Position numbers and translations under genes: made by a program. Positions 9,369 to 18,149 of a stretch of 64,000 nucleotides of DNA are shown piece by piece. Within the stretch, counting starts at the first letter, position 1; the number at the start of each line of letters is the position of its first letter. The stretch comes from Streptomyces sp. TLI_171. GTDB lineage: Bacteria > Actinomycetota > Actinomycetes > Streptomycetales > Streptomycetaceae. The notes under the pieces were generated by a model. The model was not told the DNA's origin and did not search any database. It worked only from the letters and a program-made list of their open reading frames with translations. Location: positions 7,777,001-7,841,000 of the forward strand of contig NZ_RAPS01000001.1 in NCBI RefSeq assembly GCF_003610255.1, given 5' to 3'.

Positions 9369-9864
9369 GGCACTCACACCTTCCACCGATCGGCGCGGCG
9401 GCGCCGAGTTCCTCCTCAGGCTAGGACGCTTGATCACGGCGTGCCAGGAGGCTCTCCCGCCGCCACGGCCCGGGCCCGGGCCGACGGTCGACCCGGTCCC
9501 GAACCCCTGCGGCCTTGGCCTGCCAGGGCAGCTCGGCAGAACGGGAGGCCCGGTTTGCGGGTGCCTGGAGATGGGGTTTGAGTGGGTGGTGTCCTCCGCC
9601 ATCCGGAGCAGTCATGGCCAGGTCCTTCGGCTCGGCGTGCGATCGATACCTCGCGTCGACGGCGGTGGACAGCGGGCCGAGGACGGCGGGGGTGTGCGAG
9701 CCGGACACCGCGCACCCGCGGCACGCCCGAGGGCGGGCGCACCCCCGAAGACCGCATCGCCGACGGCCGGGACACCGGTGACGGAAGGCGTCCGAAGCGC
9801 ACGCCGAACCGGCTGCGGCAGCTGAAGCCGCGTCGAGCACCGACGCACGATGAGGAGGATTCCC
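9369..9864. other. Divergent intergenic region, 496 bp
   Basis: Separates the leftward oxidoreductase gene from the rightward small acidic protein gene, so both promoters should lie here. I found no recognisable gene, strong hairpin or operator. Confidence 0.4.
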
Positions 9865-10140
9865 GTGTCGCACCACAAGTCGAACAAGCAGGTCGAGGGC
9901 AACCCGGACACCGGCCACGGCGGCGGCCTGCCACGGCACCCCGACGACGACGAACTCGAGGAGCGGACCGAACTGGACCGTGAAGAGGCCGGCTTGGACC
10001 CCGAAGCCGAACCCGACGCCGACACCGTCTACGCGGACGAGGAGGCCGAGGTCGACCGCGAGGCCCAGGCCGGTGAACTCACCGGCGACGCCGGGGTGCC
10101 CCGCAAGGAACGCGAGGACTTCCCGCCGAGCAGCTACTGA
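9865..10140 (+). CDS. Small acidic hydrophilic hypothetical protein
   Basis: A 91-residue protein with no membrane segment or signal peptide. It is very rich in Asp and Glu (DDDELEERTELDREEAG, DEEAEVDREAQAGE) and probably largely disordered or helical. GTG at 9865 is chosen as the start because AGGAGG lies six bases upstream; the ATG at 9850 overlaps that binding site. I do not recognise a family. Its composition resembles small stress-associated proteins of actinomycetes, which is only an impression. Confidence 0.6.
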   Translation: MSHHKSNKQVEGNPDTGHGGGLPRHPDDDELEERTELDREEAGLDPEAEPDADTVYADEEAEVDREAQAGELTGDAGVPRKEREDFPPSSY

Positions 10141-10623
10141 GCCCTTCGGCGCAGGAGCGCCCTGACCCGCGATCGGTCGGCCGACACGCGATCGGTCGGC
10201 CGCCGGTTGCTCGGCCCTGCGGGGCCACGCCCGCGCCTCCATGGGCAACGCCACGCCGGGGCCGCACCATCGGCGGCCCCGGCGTCAACGGCTCGCACCG
10301 GGGGGCCACGCCCACCGTCTCCGAAACGCCGACCTCCGCCGCTCCGGCGTCGTCATCCTGGTGGCTGCCGCGGCGAGGTGCGCGACCGTGGTGACGCGCC
10401 GCCGCAACGGCCCGGAACTCGCCCCGAGGACCGACCGGGCGCACGTCCCCACCGTGGCCGGCCGGTTCGAGCGCGACGTGACCGCAGCCCGACGCGCCGT
10501 CGTCGGCGGATCGGTGGTCCGCTCGAAACTGCCGCACGAACCGCTGCACCCGCCCGCAGCACCCACCAGGCGGGCCCGCCCGACGGACCCCGCCGGGTCC
10601 CGCCCTGCGTCGTTACGCGCTGC
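10141..10623. other. Non-coding region, 483 bp
   Basis: Contains the 19-bp-period direct repeat just after the small acidic protein gene and otherwise nothing I can assign. Open frames here show no protein-like composition. Confidence 0.4.
10168..10202. repeat. Two-copy direct repeat with 19-bp period
   Basis: CGCGATCGGTCGGCCG occurs at 10168-10183 and again at 10187-10202, separated by ACA. It lies 28 bp after the stop codon of the small acidic protein gene. Each copy contains GATCGGTCGGCC, and the copies are not mutually inverted, so this is not a simple terminator. Confidence 0.7.
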
Positions 10624-10912
10624 TCAACCGCACTTTTTCGGCGCTCCGCAGGGGCGGTCAGACCCCAGGTGGCGGCGCAGGATGGCGGCCCGATGCGCGT
10701 CCAACGCGGCCGTGATGTCCGGGTCTCGCGGGTCGCACGCGTCCAGCACCGCGCCCGGCGCCCGGCGGGTGGCCTCGTTCGGGGGCCTCGGATGCGCTGT
10801 CCGGGCCCTCGGGGCGGAGGCCGGGCAGGTCGGTGAGGTCCGAAAGCCCCATCCACCGGGTGTAGTTGATCGCCTGCGTCGCGTCTCCGTAGACTCGCTG
10901 AGTTGTTGTCAT
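10624..10912 (-). pseudogene. Frameshifted short gene, family unknown
   Basis: From ATG at 10912 the frame reads TTTQRVYGDATQAINYTRWM and continues as plausible protein to about 10760. It then becomes Arg/Gly/Pro-rich nonsense, while another frame takes over with protein-like composition (EATRRAPGAVLDACDPRDPD, then ALDAHRAAILRRHLGSDRPC) and stops at 10624. A single-base change near CCCCCGAACGAGG would join the two parts into about 95 residues. No clear ribosome binding site precedes the ATG. I do not recognise the family; it may be the end of a larger lost gene or contain a sequencing error. Confidence 0.35.
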
Positions 10913-10957
10913 GGACGACCGATCGACGGTCGGGCACAGGGGGCGGAGGGGCACGCC

Positions 10958-11452
10958 ATGACGCTGGTGGAGAAGGTCGAACAGCGGTTGGCCGGTGAGC
11001 TGTTGCCGGGCGAGCAGGTTCTGTACGGCGTCCTCGGTTTCAGGATCGGCGGCATTCGCACGACCATGATCGGTGGGGCCGCCGGGATCGCCGGCGGGGC
11101 CGGCATAGCGGCGATGACTGTCGCCACGAGCGGTGCCACGGCCGACGTTCCCGCCGCCCAGCTTCCCGTGCCCGCCCGGAGCATCGTCGCGCTCACCGAC
11201 CAGCGCCTGATGGTGTTCTCGATCGGGGGACTCTTCGTCGCGAAGCCGAAGAAGATCCTGCACTCCTACGCCCTGGACCAGATTGCGGGGATACCCGAGC
11301 CCGAATTGGTTCCGGGCGCGGCGCAGGCGCTCAGGGTCCACATCGGCGTGGCGGGTGCAGGAGTGTTGGCCGTCGAGTTTCCGCGGCTGCAGGTCTCCGA
11401 AGCCCGCAACATGGTCAGGCGGATCGAGAGGGGCATGTCTCCTCAAGCGTAG
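10958..11452 (+). CDS. Hypothetical protein, possible PH-like domain
   Basis: 164 residues. The ATG at 10958 follows GGAGGGGCACGCC. After a short helical N-terminus (EKVEQRLAGELLPGEQVLYG) there is a Gly/Ala-rich hydrophobic stretch at about residues 34-55. Then comes a beta-rich segment ARSIVALTDQRLMVFSIGG with KPKKILHSYALDQIAGI, a layout seen in bacterial PH/GRAM-like proteins (a TDxRL strand followed by a short basic strand). It could associate with membranes. Function unknown. Confidence 0.65.
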   Translation: MTLVEKVEQRLAGELLPGEQVLYGVLGFRIGGIRTTMIGGAAGIAGGAGIAAMTVATSGATADVPAAQLPVPARSIVALTDQRLMVFSIGGLFVAKPKKILHSYALDQIAGIPEPELVPGAAQALRVHIGVAGAGVLAVEFPRLQVSEARNMVRRIERGMSPQA

Positions 11453-11603
11453 GCCCGTCCTGTCAGCCGTCACGCTCCCCCCGGTCAGTCACATCGACGC
11501 TGTGACTGACTCCCAATCATGTTTGTCAAGGGCGCCGGGTACGTGGTGGAGGCCGGGAAATGATTCCGGCGTTCGCCGTTGCGGCGGGTGGGATCCTGAA
11601 CGG

Positions 11604-12392
11604 ATGAACGAGACATCCGCTGCGCCGGCGACCGCTCGGTGGCCCCTGACCGCGGCTGGGGAGGCTGATTGGCTGCGGGACCTGGCCGACGATGACGGGC
11701 TCACCGGCTTCATGCCGCCGGCACTCCCCGACGCCGCCTGGGTGCTCCACTCCATGTACGAACACGAACTCGGGCCCACCGACATGTCCTATGCCGCGTA
11801 TCAACGAGCCGTGCTGAATGGCGGCGGGCCCGAGATCGTCCCGGGCCTCGATCCCGCGGACGTGTTCGGGGGGACGCCGGGTGAGCCCCGCGAGCCCCGT
11901 TGGCGCCGGCTGCGCTGGGCGGAGCTCTCGCGGCGGACGGGTGATCCCGTGGCGCCCGAGGGGCGGCTGCCCTGCTACCGCTCCTTCCCTTCGCTCCGGG
12001 AGCCGAGCGGCTGGCCCGTCGGCATCGACGGGCCGTCCGAGGGCCGCCTGGACCGGACCGACTGGAACCGCCTGGTCGACATCCTCACCGAGCACAGCCC
12101 GCAGGGTGCAGAGACCCGCTGCCTGGCCTATTACAACCCCCTGCTGCAGAGGGCCGAGGACTTCGACAACCTGCACGTCCGAGCCGGCACGCTCGCGGAT
12201 GCCAAGGCGTTGTACGACCTCCCGGAGGAGGAAGGTTGGACACCGTCCAACCTCTGGTCCCAGGACCGGTCCTGGGTCCTCTGCACGGACTACGACCTCT
12301 GGGCCACCAAAGTGGCGGGCCCTGCCCCGCTCGTTGAGGCTCTCGTGAACGACACGGAAATCGAGGCCCTCCGCCTGCCCTGGGCCCTCTGA
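11604..12392 (+). CDS. Hypothetical protein, 262 aa
   Basis: Soluble, tryptophan-rich, acidic protein without signal peptide or membrane segments. The most conserved-looking segments are LTAAGEADWLRDLADDDGLT near the N-terminus and WSQDRSWVLCTDYDLWATKV near the C-terminus, the latter typical of actinomycete proteins of unknown function. ATG at 11604 is the first codon of the protein-like region. The IS110 remnant begins immediately after its stop codon on the other strand. Confidence 0.65.
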   Translation: MNETSAAPATARWPLTAAGEADWLRDLADDDGLTGFMPPALPDAAWVLHSMYEHELGPTDMSYAAYQRAVLNGGGPEIVPGLDPADVFGGTPGEPREPRWRRLRWAELSRRTGDPVAPEGRLPCYRSFPSLREPSGWPVGIDGPSEGRLDRTDWNRLVDILTEHSPQGAETRCLAYYNPLLQRAEDFDNLHVRAGTLADAKALYDLPEEEGWTPSNLWSQDRSWVLCTDYDLWATKVAGPAPLVEALVNDTEIEALRLPWAL

Positions 12393-12660
12393 TCCCGCCC
12401 GCCGATCTGGGCGGAGAGGTCGTGGAGGTGGTCCCGGAATCGGGCCGCGATCCGTGCGTCGATGTCAGCGATCTCTTCGTCCAGAGCGAGGACCGTCCGG
12501 TCCAGGGTGTTCACCACGGTGGCCGCTGCGCTCTCCCGGCCACGGCGGTGCGCTGGGCGCCGCGGAGCTTGGGGTTCTTCAGCCAGGTCGGCAGCCGGGC
12601 CGCTCCGATCCGGCGCAGGCCAGGAGCTGTCCGGCCGATCGTTGCGGGCGGCAGGTCAGG
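12393..12660 (-). pseudogene. IS110-family transposase remnant
   Basis: Read leftward, one frame gives LRRIGAARLPTWLKNPKLRG (about 12625-12565) and a second gives VVNTLDRTVLALDEEIADID followed by ARIAARFRDH (about 12510-12425). Both match the middle part of IS110-type transposases (DEDD/RuvC-like with a helical linker). The pieces are in different frames and lack the catalytic N-terminal acidic residues and the C-terminal transposase_20 domain, so the element is dead. No terminal inverted repeats are expected for this family, and target boundaries cannot be set. Confidence 0.7.
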
Positions 12661-12694
12661 GGTCCCGTCGCAGGTCCTCGGTATGGTCGCCCGC

Positions 12695-13129
12695 ATGGGA
12701 GCGAGCAACTGGTTGTACTTCACGCCGTTTCAGCAGATCGAGCAGGCCGCGCTGGACTCTCTCCGCGAGGCCGTCTTCGTGCGGGATGCCGAGTACTACC
12801 GGGACGAAGGCATCGAGACGCTGGCTGCTCTGGCGGAGAGCGGCTGGTTGGAGGAAGAGCCCGCGCACTCGGTGCTGGATGTCGAGCGGGTGGTCCGTTG
12901 TGAGCCCGACACGGAGGAGACCGGCGACGTCAGGGTGGTCGAAGGGGCGGAAGTCGTCGAACTGTTCGGGACGGTGAGCCCCTCGCGGGGGATCGTTCAG
13001 CAAGCCGTCGAACGTGCTGGTGATGGCTGGTTCCCTCCGTTCGGTCGCGGTTCCGGCTGCTGCACGATCGTCTATGGCAGCGACGGCCGACCAGAGGAAC
13101 TGTGCTTCTGGGGCGCCACCGGCGACTGA
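12695..13129 (+). CDS. Hypothetical protein, 144 aa
   Basis: Acidic soluble protein beginning MGASNWLYFTPFQQ, with a helical first half (AALDSLREAVFVRDAEYYRD, ETLAALAESGWLEEE) and a small C-terminal segment containing adjacent cysteines (GSGCCTIVYGSDG). An alternative in-frame ATG lies at 12683. No family recognised. It is placed between two remnants. Confidence 0.55.
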   Translation: MGASNWLYFTPFQQIEQAALDSLREAVFVRDAEYYRDEGIETLAALAESGWLEEEPAHSVLDVERVVRCEPDTEETGDVRVVEGAEVVELFGTVSPSRGIVQQAVERAGDGWFPPFGRGSGCCTIVYGSDGRPEELCFWGATGD

Positions 13130-13179
13130 TCCGGGACTGCCGGGTGGAACCTTGCCGGACCGGACCCCGCGCTCACTGA

Positions 13180-13675
13180 CGCCCTGCGGCAGACCCGCTC
13201 CGCGCGGGCGCCGCCGGCCTACCGCGGAGGCTCCGGCCCCAGCCTGGAGCGACGGGTGGAGCCGTACGGGCTCGTCCTCAAGGCCGGCCGCTGGTACCTG
13301 GTCGCCGGCGGGCCCTCGGGGATCCGCACCTACCGGGTCGACCAGATCCTCGAAATCCGGCCGCTGGACGAAGAGTTCGTCCCGCCGGACGGGTTCGACC
13401 TGAGCGGCCACTGGAACGCCTACCTGGCCGACTTCCGAGCGCGACTGCACACTGCGGAGGCCCTGGTGCGACTGACGCCGGAGGGCGCCCGCTTCCTCGG
13501 CGTGACGCCCACGGGTGACGGATGGACAGAGGTCCGGGTGCCCGTCGAGTCGATCGACCACGCCTACCGGGACTTCCTGCGCCTGGGCGCCGATGTCGAG
13601 GTCCTGGCACCGGCCGAGCTACGCGACCGCATCGCTCGGACGGCACGGACCCTGGCCGCCCGCTACGAAGGATGA
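13180..13675 (+). pseudogene. C-terminal half of a WYL-domain regulator
   Basis: The frame reads SLERRVEPYGLVLKAGRWYL near 13240-13300, the signature of the WYL ligand-sensing domain, followed by RTYRVDQILEIRPLDEEFV and the WCX-type C-terminal part ending in TLAARYEG. The N-terminal winged-helix DNA-binding domain of about 130 residues that precedes WYL in YafY-type regulators is absent; upstream lies an unrelated hypothetical gene. A truncated product from GTG/GTC codons near 13250 cannot be excluded, but it could not bind DNA alone. Confidence 0.7.
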
Positions 13676-14075
13676 CGCCTCGGGAACGTTGCGATCCCAG
13701 GTGCCGGAGCAGGATCTTGGCGGGGCGCGAAGGAGTCGGCCACGGTGCTGTCCAGCGCGCTACCGCAGCCAACTGGTTCGCCTCCCCGCATGGTTGGGCT
13801 GCCCCGGCCCGGGCGCGGCCCGCCTCGTCGATTCGGGCCGCCCCCGTTGAGCTGGCCTTCTCCTCCTCGGCGGCGGCCGCTTCCCGGTGGTGAGCAGTCC
13901 TCGCTCAGGTGCATCCCGGCGGCGTCGCGGTGAGCGCGCGTGCCTACCATTGCGTGGACGGCATCCAGACTCGGCCTTCAGATCGCCTGCCAGTGGCATG
14001 CCGCCGGCTCGCCTGGTTCCGTGCCGACGCGGAGCCTTCGGGTGCTGGGACGGTACAGAGATACGGAGTGAGGGC
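13676..14075. other. Intergenic region, 400 bp
   Basis: Upstream region of the large LuxR regulator gene. I found no supported gene, only low-complexity Gly/Pro/Arg frames, and no clear operator. Confidence 0.4.
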
Positions 14076-16826
14076 ATGCAACGGCGGGCGCTGCTGGGTC
14101 GCGAGACGGAGCGTCGCGCGCTGGCTGCCCTGGTCGAGCAGGGGGCTGCCGGCTCGGGCGGCGCGACGGTGATCGTCGGCGCGCCGGGGATCGGCAAGTC
14201 GGCGCTGGTCGCAGAGGCCGCGGCTGCGGCAGCGCGCGGCGGGACCCAGGTGATCACTGCGGTGGGGGTCCAGTCGGAGGAAAACCTCCCCTATGCCGGC
14301 CTGCACCAGCTGGTTCACCAACTGCGGGACAGGATCGACGACTTGCCGGGGCGTCAGCGCACTGCGCTGCTCGCAGCCGTCGGGCTCGTCGACGAGGCCG
14401 TCCCCGATCTGTACCTCGTCGGCCTGGCCGCGCTGACTCTGCTGACGGACGCGGCAGCGAAGGCGCCGCTCCTGGTGGTCGTCGAGGACGCCCACTGGAT
14501 GGACCGTGCCAGCCTGGAGGTGCTCGGGTTCGTGGCGCGGCGGATCGAGTCCGACCCCCTCGTCCTGGTCGCCGCCACCCGGAGCCTGGACGACCGCCTC
14601 AGCAGCGCCGGTCTGCCCGTGCTGCACCTGGGTCCGCTGACGGACGAGGTGTCGGGCGAGGTGCTGGACGCGGTGGCCCCCGGGCTGGGCCGGCAGGTCA
14701 GACGGCGGCTGTTGGAGGAGTCCGCCGGGAACCCGCTGGCGCTGACCGAGCTGCCCGCCGCGCTGCAGTCGGTCGGCGGGGCGTACGCGCTCAATCCGGG
14801 TCCGCTGCCGCTGACTGCGCGGCTGGAGCGGACCTTCACGGCACGGGTCTCCTGTCTTCCGGTCGACACCCGTGCGGTCCTGCTCCTGTCGGCCCTCAAC
14901 GGTGACGGAACGATGGACGAATGCCTCGCCGCGGCGACCCGGATGCTCGGGACAGCGGTCGACGTCACCGCTCTTGACGCGGCGATCGGCGCGGGCCTGG
15001 TGGTCGCCCAGGGGCCGGCCTTCAGGCATCCGCTCGTCCGCTCGGCGATGTACCACGCCGCCACCGCGGCGGAACGGCAGGCGGCGCACGCCGCTCTGGC
15101 CGCAGCGCTCCAGGGGCAGCCCGATCGGCAGGCGTGGCACCGTGCCGCGGCCAGCGCCGGGTTCGACGAACGAGTGGCCCGGGATCTGGACTCCACTGCC
15201 GGCAGAGCCCTCCGGCGAGGCGGTGCCGCCGCAGCCCTCTCCGCGTTGCGGCGGGCGGCGGAGCTGACGAAGGATCCGTCCGCGCGGGCAGACCGGCTGC
15301 TCCGGGCGGCGGAGCTCGCGCTGGAGTCGGGGCAAGGAGACGTGGCGGCGCACCTGCTGGCCCAGGCACGCTCGCTGGACCTCTCCGTCCGGGACCAGGG
15401 CCGCGCGGCCTGGGTCAGAATCGCGTTGGCCGAGGGGACGCGGGGCGAGGGCGCCGCGACCGCCGAGCTGGCCGAGCTGGCGGTCGAGATCGCTGCCGGA
15501 GGCGAGCCGGCCCTGGGGCTGCGCATGCTGTGGGGCGCGGTCCTGCAATGCTTCTGGGGAGAGCCAGGACCGGCTGCCCGCGACCGCGTCGCCGCCGCCG
15601 CCGACCGGATGCCCGTGGACGCCGACAACGCCGACCTGGTCGCTCTGCGGGCGTACTCGGCGCCGGTCGAGCGCGGGGCAGCGGTCATGGAGAGCCTGGC
15701 GGGTCAGCTGGAGCGCTCGTCCGAGAACGCCGAGGGGGACCAGCTCCTGGGGGGCGCCGCCGTGACGGTGGGCGCTCCCGCCCTGGCAAGCCGGTTGACG
15801 ACGCGGTCGCTGGACGCGCTGCGAGCGCAAGGCAGGCTGTCGATGCTGGCCCGCGCCCTCTGCGTCCAGGCGGGGAGCGCCGCTCGGCTGGGTGACGTGC
15901 GCGCCGGCCTGCTCGCGGCGGAGGAGGCCGCGTCACTGGCCCGCGAGACCAGCCAGCCTCTCGTGCACGCGATGGTGAATGCCATCCGCGCGCAGCTGGC
16001 CGCCGTCAGCGGCGACCCGGCGGCGGAGGGATGGGCGGCGGAAGCCGAGCGCGCGGCGCTTCCCAGCGGGGGGCGCCCGGCGCTCGCCATCGTGCAGATG
16101 GCCCGCGGGCAGGCAGCGCTCTGCGAGGGCCGGTACGGCGACGCGTTCGGCCACCTGCACCGAGTCTTCGACCCGGCCGACCCCGCCTTCCACCCGTGGC
16201 TGCGGTTCTACGCGGTCGCGGAGCTGGTCGAGGCGGCGGTGCGCAGCGAATCCGCGGAGGCGGCCCGCGACGTCGTGCAGGAGCTGGCCCCGCTCGGCGA
16301 AACCACTTCTTCGCCCGCCCTGCTCTGCGGGCTGCGACTGGGCACGGCCCTGCTGAGCCCGCAGGGCGACGCCGAGCCGCTCTACCGGGCGGCCCTCGAC
16401 GGCGTCCCCACGGACTGGCCGTTCGAGCGGGCGCGGGCGCGCCTCGCCCTGGGCGAGTGGCTGCGGCGTCACCGGCGGCCCGCGGAGTCCCGCGTCGTCC
16501 TGCAGGCCGCACGCGAGATCTTCGACGCCCTGGGCGCGGCGGCATGGGCGGAGCGGGCACGGCAGGAGCTGCGCGCCGCGGGGGCGTCGTCCCCCCGCCA
16601 GGATCCGGCCGTGGTCGACCTGCTGACCTCGACCGAGTTGCACGTCGCCCAGCTCGCCGCGCAGGGCCTGACGAATCGGGAGATCGGCGAGCGGCTGTAC
16701 GTCTCGCCCAGGACGGTGAGCACCCATCTCCAGCGGATGTTCCCCAAGCTGGGTGTGGCGTCCCGCGGCGAGCTCGCCGCGGTGCTGGGCGGCACGATGA
16801 CGTACGCCGGAGGCGCAGCACAATGA
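14076..16826 (+). CDS. Large ATP-binding LuxR-family transcriptional regulator
   Basis: 916-residue regulator of the LAL/STAND type. A P-loop VGAPGIGKS lies at about residues 34-42 and a Walker B strand LLVVVEDAHWMDR near 131-143. A long alpha-helical TPR-like middle follows. The C-terminal LuxR helix-turn-helix reads LTNREIGERLYVSPRTVSTH within about the last 70 residues. Such proteins switch on ATP and inducer binding and activate nearby catabolic or secondary-metabolite genes. ATG at 14076 follows GGAGTGAGGGC. It lies 103 bp upstream of the first haloperoxidase-type hydrolase gene on the same strand, a plausible target. Confidence 0.92.
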   Translation: MQRRALLGRETERRALAALVEQGAAGSGGATVIVGAPGIGKSALVAEAAAAAARGGTQVITAVGVQSEENLPYAGLHQLVHQLRDRIDDLPGRQRTALLAAVGLVDEAVPDLYLVGLAALTLLTDAAAKAPLLVVVEDAHWMDRASLEVLGFVARRIESDPLVLVAATRSLDDRLSSAGLPVLHLGPLTDEVSGEVLDAVAPGLGRQVRRRLLEESAGNPLALTELPAALQSVGGAYALNPGPLPLTARLERTFTARVSCLPVDTRAVLLLSALNGDGTMDECLAAATRMLGTAVDVTALDAAIGAGLVVAQGPAFRHPLVRSAMYHAATAAERQAAHAALAAALQGQPDRQAWHRAAASAGFDERVARDLDSTAGRALRRGGAAAALSALRRAAELTKDPSARADRLLRAAELALESGQGDVAAHLLAQARSLDLSVRDQGRAAWVRIALAEGTRGEGAATAELAELAVEIAAGGEPALGLRMLWGAVLQCFWGEPGPAARDRVAAAADRMPVDADNADLVALRAYSAPVERGAAVMESLAGQLERSSENAEGDQLLGGAAVTVGAPALASRLTTRSLDALRAQGRLSMLARALCVQAGSAARLGDVRAGLLAAEEAASLARETSQPLVHAMVNAIRAQLAAVSGDPAAEGWAAEAERAALPSGGRPALAIVQMARGQAALCEGRYGDAFGHLHRVFDPADPAFHPWLRFYAVAELVEAAVRSESAEAARDVVQELAPLGETTSSPALLCGLRLGTALLSPQGDAEPLYRAALDGVPTDWPFERARARLALGEWLRRHRRPAESRVVLQAAREIFDALGAAAWAERARQELRAAGASSPRQDPAVVDLLTSTELHVAQLAAQGLTNREIGERLYVSPRTVSTHLQRMFPKLGVASRGELAAVLGGTMTYAGGAAQ

Positions 16827-16929
16827 CGTACGCCGAAGACGTAGTCCGACGGACGCGGTCCGACCTGCTCGTTTTCTAGGTTTGTGCCATGCCCGGTCCG
16901 CACACGGCGGACGGGCGGGAAGGCACACC

Positions 16930-17763
16930 ATGGGCACCATCACCGTCGGCGCCGAGGGATCGACCGGCATCGAGCTCTACTACGAGGACCACGGGGCAGG
17001 GCAGCCGGTCGTCCTGATCCACGGTTACCCGCTGGACGGGCAGTCGTGGGAGAAGCAGACCGATGCGCTGGTCAAGGCCGGCTACCGCGTCATCACCTAC
17101 GACCGCCGTGGCTTCGGCCGGTCGAGCAAGACCATGACGGGCTACGACTACGACACCTTCGCCGCCGACCTGGACTCCGTACTGACGCAGCTGGACCTGC
17201 GTGACGTGGTGCTCGTCGGGTTCTCGATGGGCTCGGGAGAGGTCGCCCGCTACCTCGGCGCCTACGGCTCGCAGCGGGTGGCGAAGGCGGCGTTCCTCGG
17301 CTCGCTCCAGCCGTTCCTGCTGCAGACGCCGGACAACCCCACCGGTGTGCCGCAGAGCGTCTTCGACGGCATCGCGGAGCAGGCAGAGGCCGACCGCTAC
17401 GCCTGGTACGAAAGCTTCTTCGTCGACTTCTTCAACTCCGACGAGACGCTCGGGTCGCGGCTCAGCGAGGCCGCGCTGCGGGCGAACTGGGCCACCGCCA
17501 TCGGCTCGGCGCCCATGGCGGCGTACGCGTGCGTGCCGGCGTGGCTGACGGACTTCCGGGCCGACGTGGAGCGCATCGACGTGCCGTCGCTGATCCTGCA
17601 CGGGACCGCCGACCGCATCCTGCCGATCGACGCCACGGCCCGCGAGTTCCGCCGCCGCCTGCCCGACGCGCGATACGTCGAGATCGACGGCGCTCCGCAC
17701 GGCCTGCTGCTCACCCACGCAGCCGAGGTCAACGCCGCCCTGGTCGACTTCCTCACCGCGTGA
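16930..17763 (+). CDS. Alpha/beta hydrolase, cofactor-free haloperoxidase/perhydrolase type (copy 1)
   Basis: 277 residues with the whole alpha/beta hydrolase fold: oxyanion strand VVLIHGYPLDG at 27-37, nucleophile elbow GFSMG with S99, an acid in LHGTADRILPID and a histidine in EIDGAPHGLL. The family (metal-free chloroperoxidases, arylesterases) hydrolyses esters and can form peracids from carboxylate and peroxide. No signal peptide, so cytosolic. ATG at 16930 is the natural start after GGGAAGGCACACC. Very similar to the second copy at 20335-21168. The gene for a LuxR regulator lies immediately upstream. Confidence 0.9.
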   Translation: MGTITVGAEGSTGIELYYEDHGAGQPVVLIHGYPLDGQSWEKQTDALVKAGYRVITYDRRGFGRSSKTMTGYDYDTFAADLDSVLTQLDLRDVVLVGFSMGSGEVARYLGAYGSQRVAKAAFLGSLQPFLLQTPDNPTGVPQSVFDGIAEQAEADRYAWYESFFVDFFNSDETLGSRLSEAALRANWATAIGSAPMAAYACVPAWLTDFRADVERIDVPSLILHGTADRILPIDATAREFRRRLPDARYVEIDGAPHGLLLTHAAEVNAALVDFLTA

Positions 17764-17899
17764 AGCCGGCGTCCTCCCGTTGCACGAAGCAGGAGTGTGG
17801 CTGTCCCCGCGCATGCGGGCGAGCACGCCACGGAACACCGGAACAGGATTGGGCACTTCTCATGAACGGGGTCATGGAACCTGGAGCTCCTGCCCGTCG

Positions 17900-18108
17900 A
17901 GGAGTTGGACGCCTGGTGCTGCAGGCGCTGGGGGAGCTGAACGAAGCAACAACAGGCCGTCATCCGCCTCATGTACTAGCTGGAGTGCAGCGTCAAGCAG
18001 GCCGCCGAGCACCTCGGCATACCGCCGGGCACCGTCAGGAGCCGTGCGTTCTACGCAGTGCGGGCGTTGCGCACAGCGCTCGCGAAGCAGGGGGTTCTGA
18101 GGGTGTAG
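17900..18108 (+). pseudogene. ECF sigma factor remnant (region 4)
   Basis: From 17950 the frame reads QQAVIRLMY, then a TAG stop, then LECSVKQAAEHLGIPPGTVR and SRAFYAVRALRTALAKQGVL before the final stop at 18108. This is sigma region 4.2 of an ECF sigma factor interrupted by an in-frame stop. A little upstream, in another frame, GRLVLQALGELNEA fits the start of region 4. Regions 2 and most of the gene are missing. It is a decayed regulator between the first haloperoxidase and the esterase gene. Confidence 0.75.
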
Positions 18109-18149
18109 CCGGGTCCATCCGCACCGGGTTTGAGGAGTGAGGAACAGTC

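Noticed and set aside
6822..9581. A 919-codon plus-strand frame
   Set aside because: Antisense to the molybdopterin oxidoreductase gene, low-complexity composition and no ribosome binding site.
17780..17850. CRISPR array
   Set aside because: Only one repeat-like unit, no regular spacing and no cas genes within the window; kept only as a low-interest observation.
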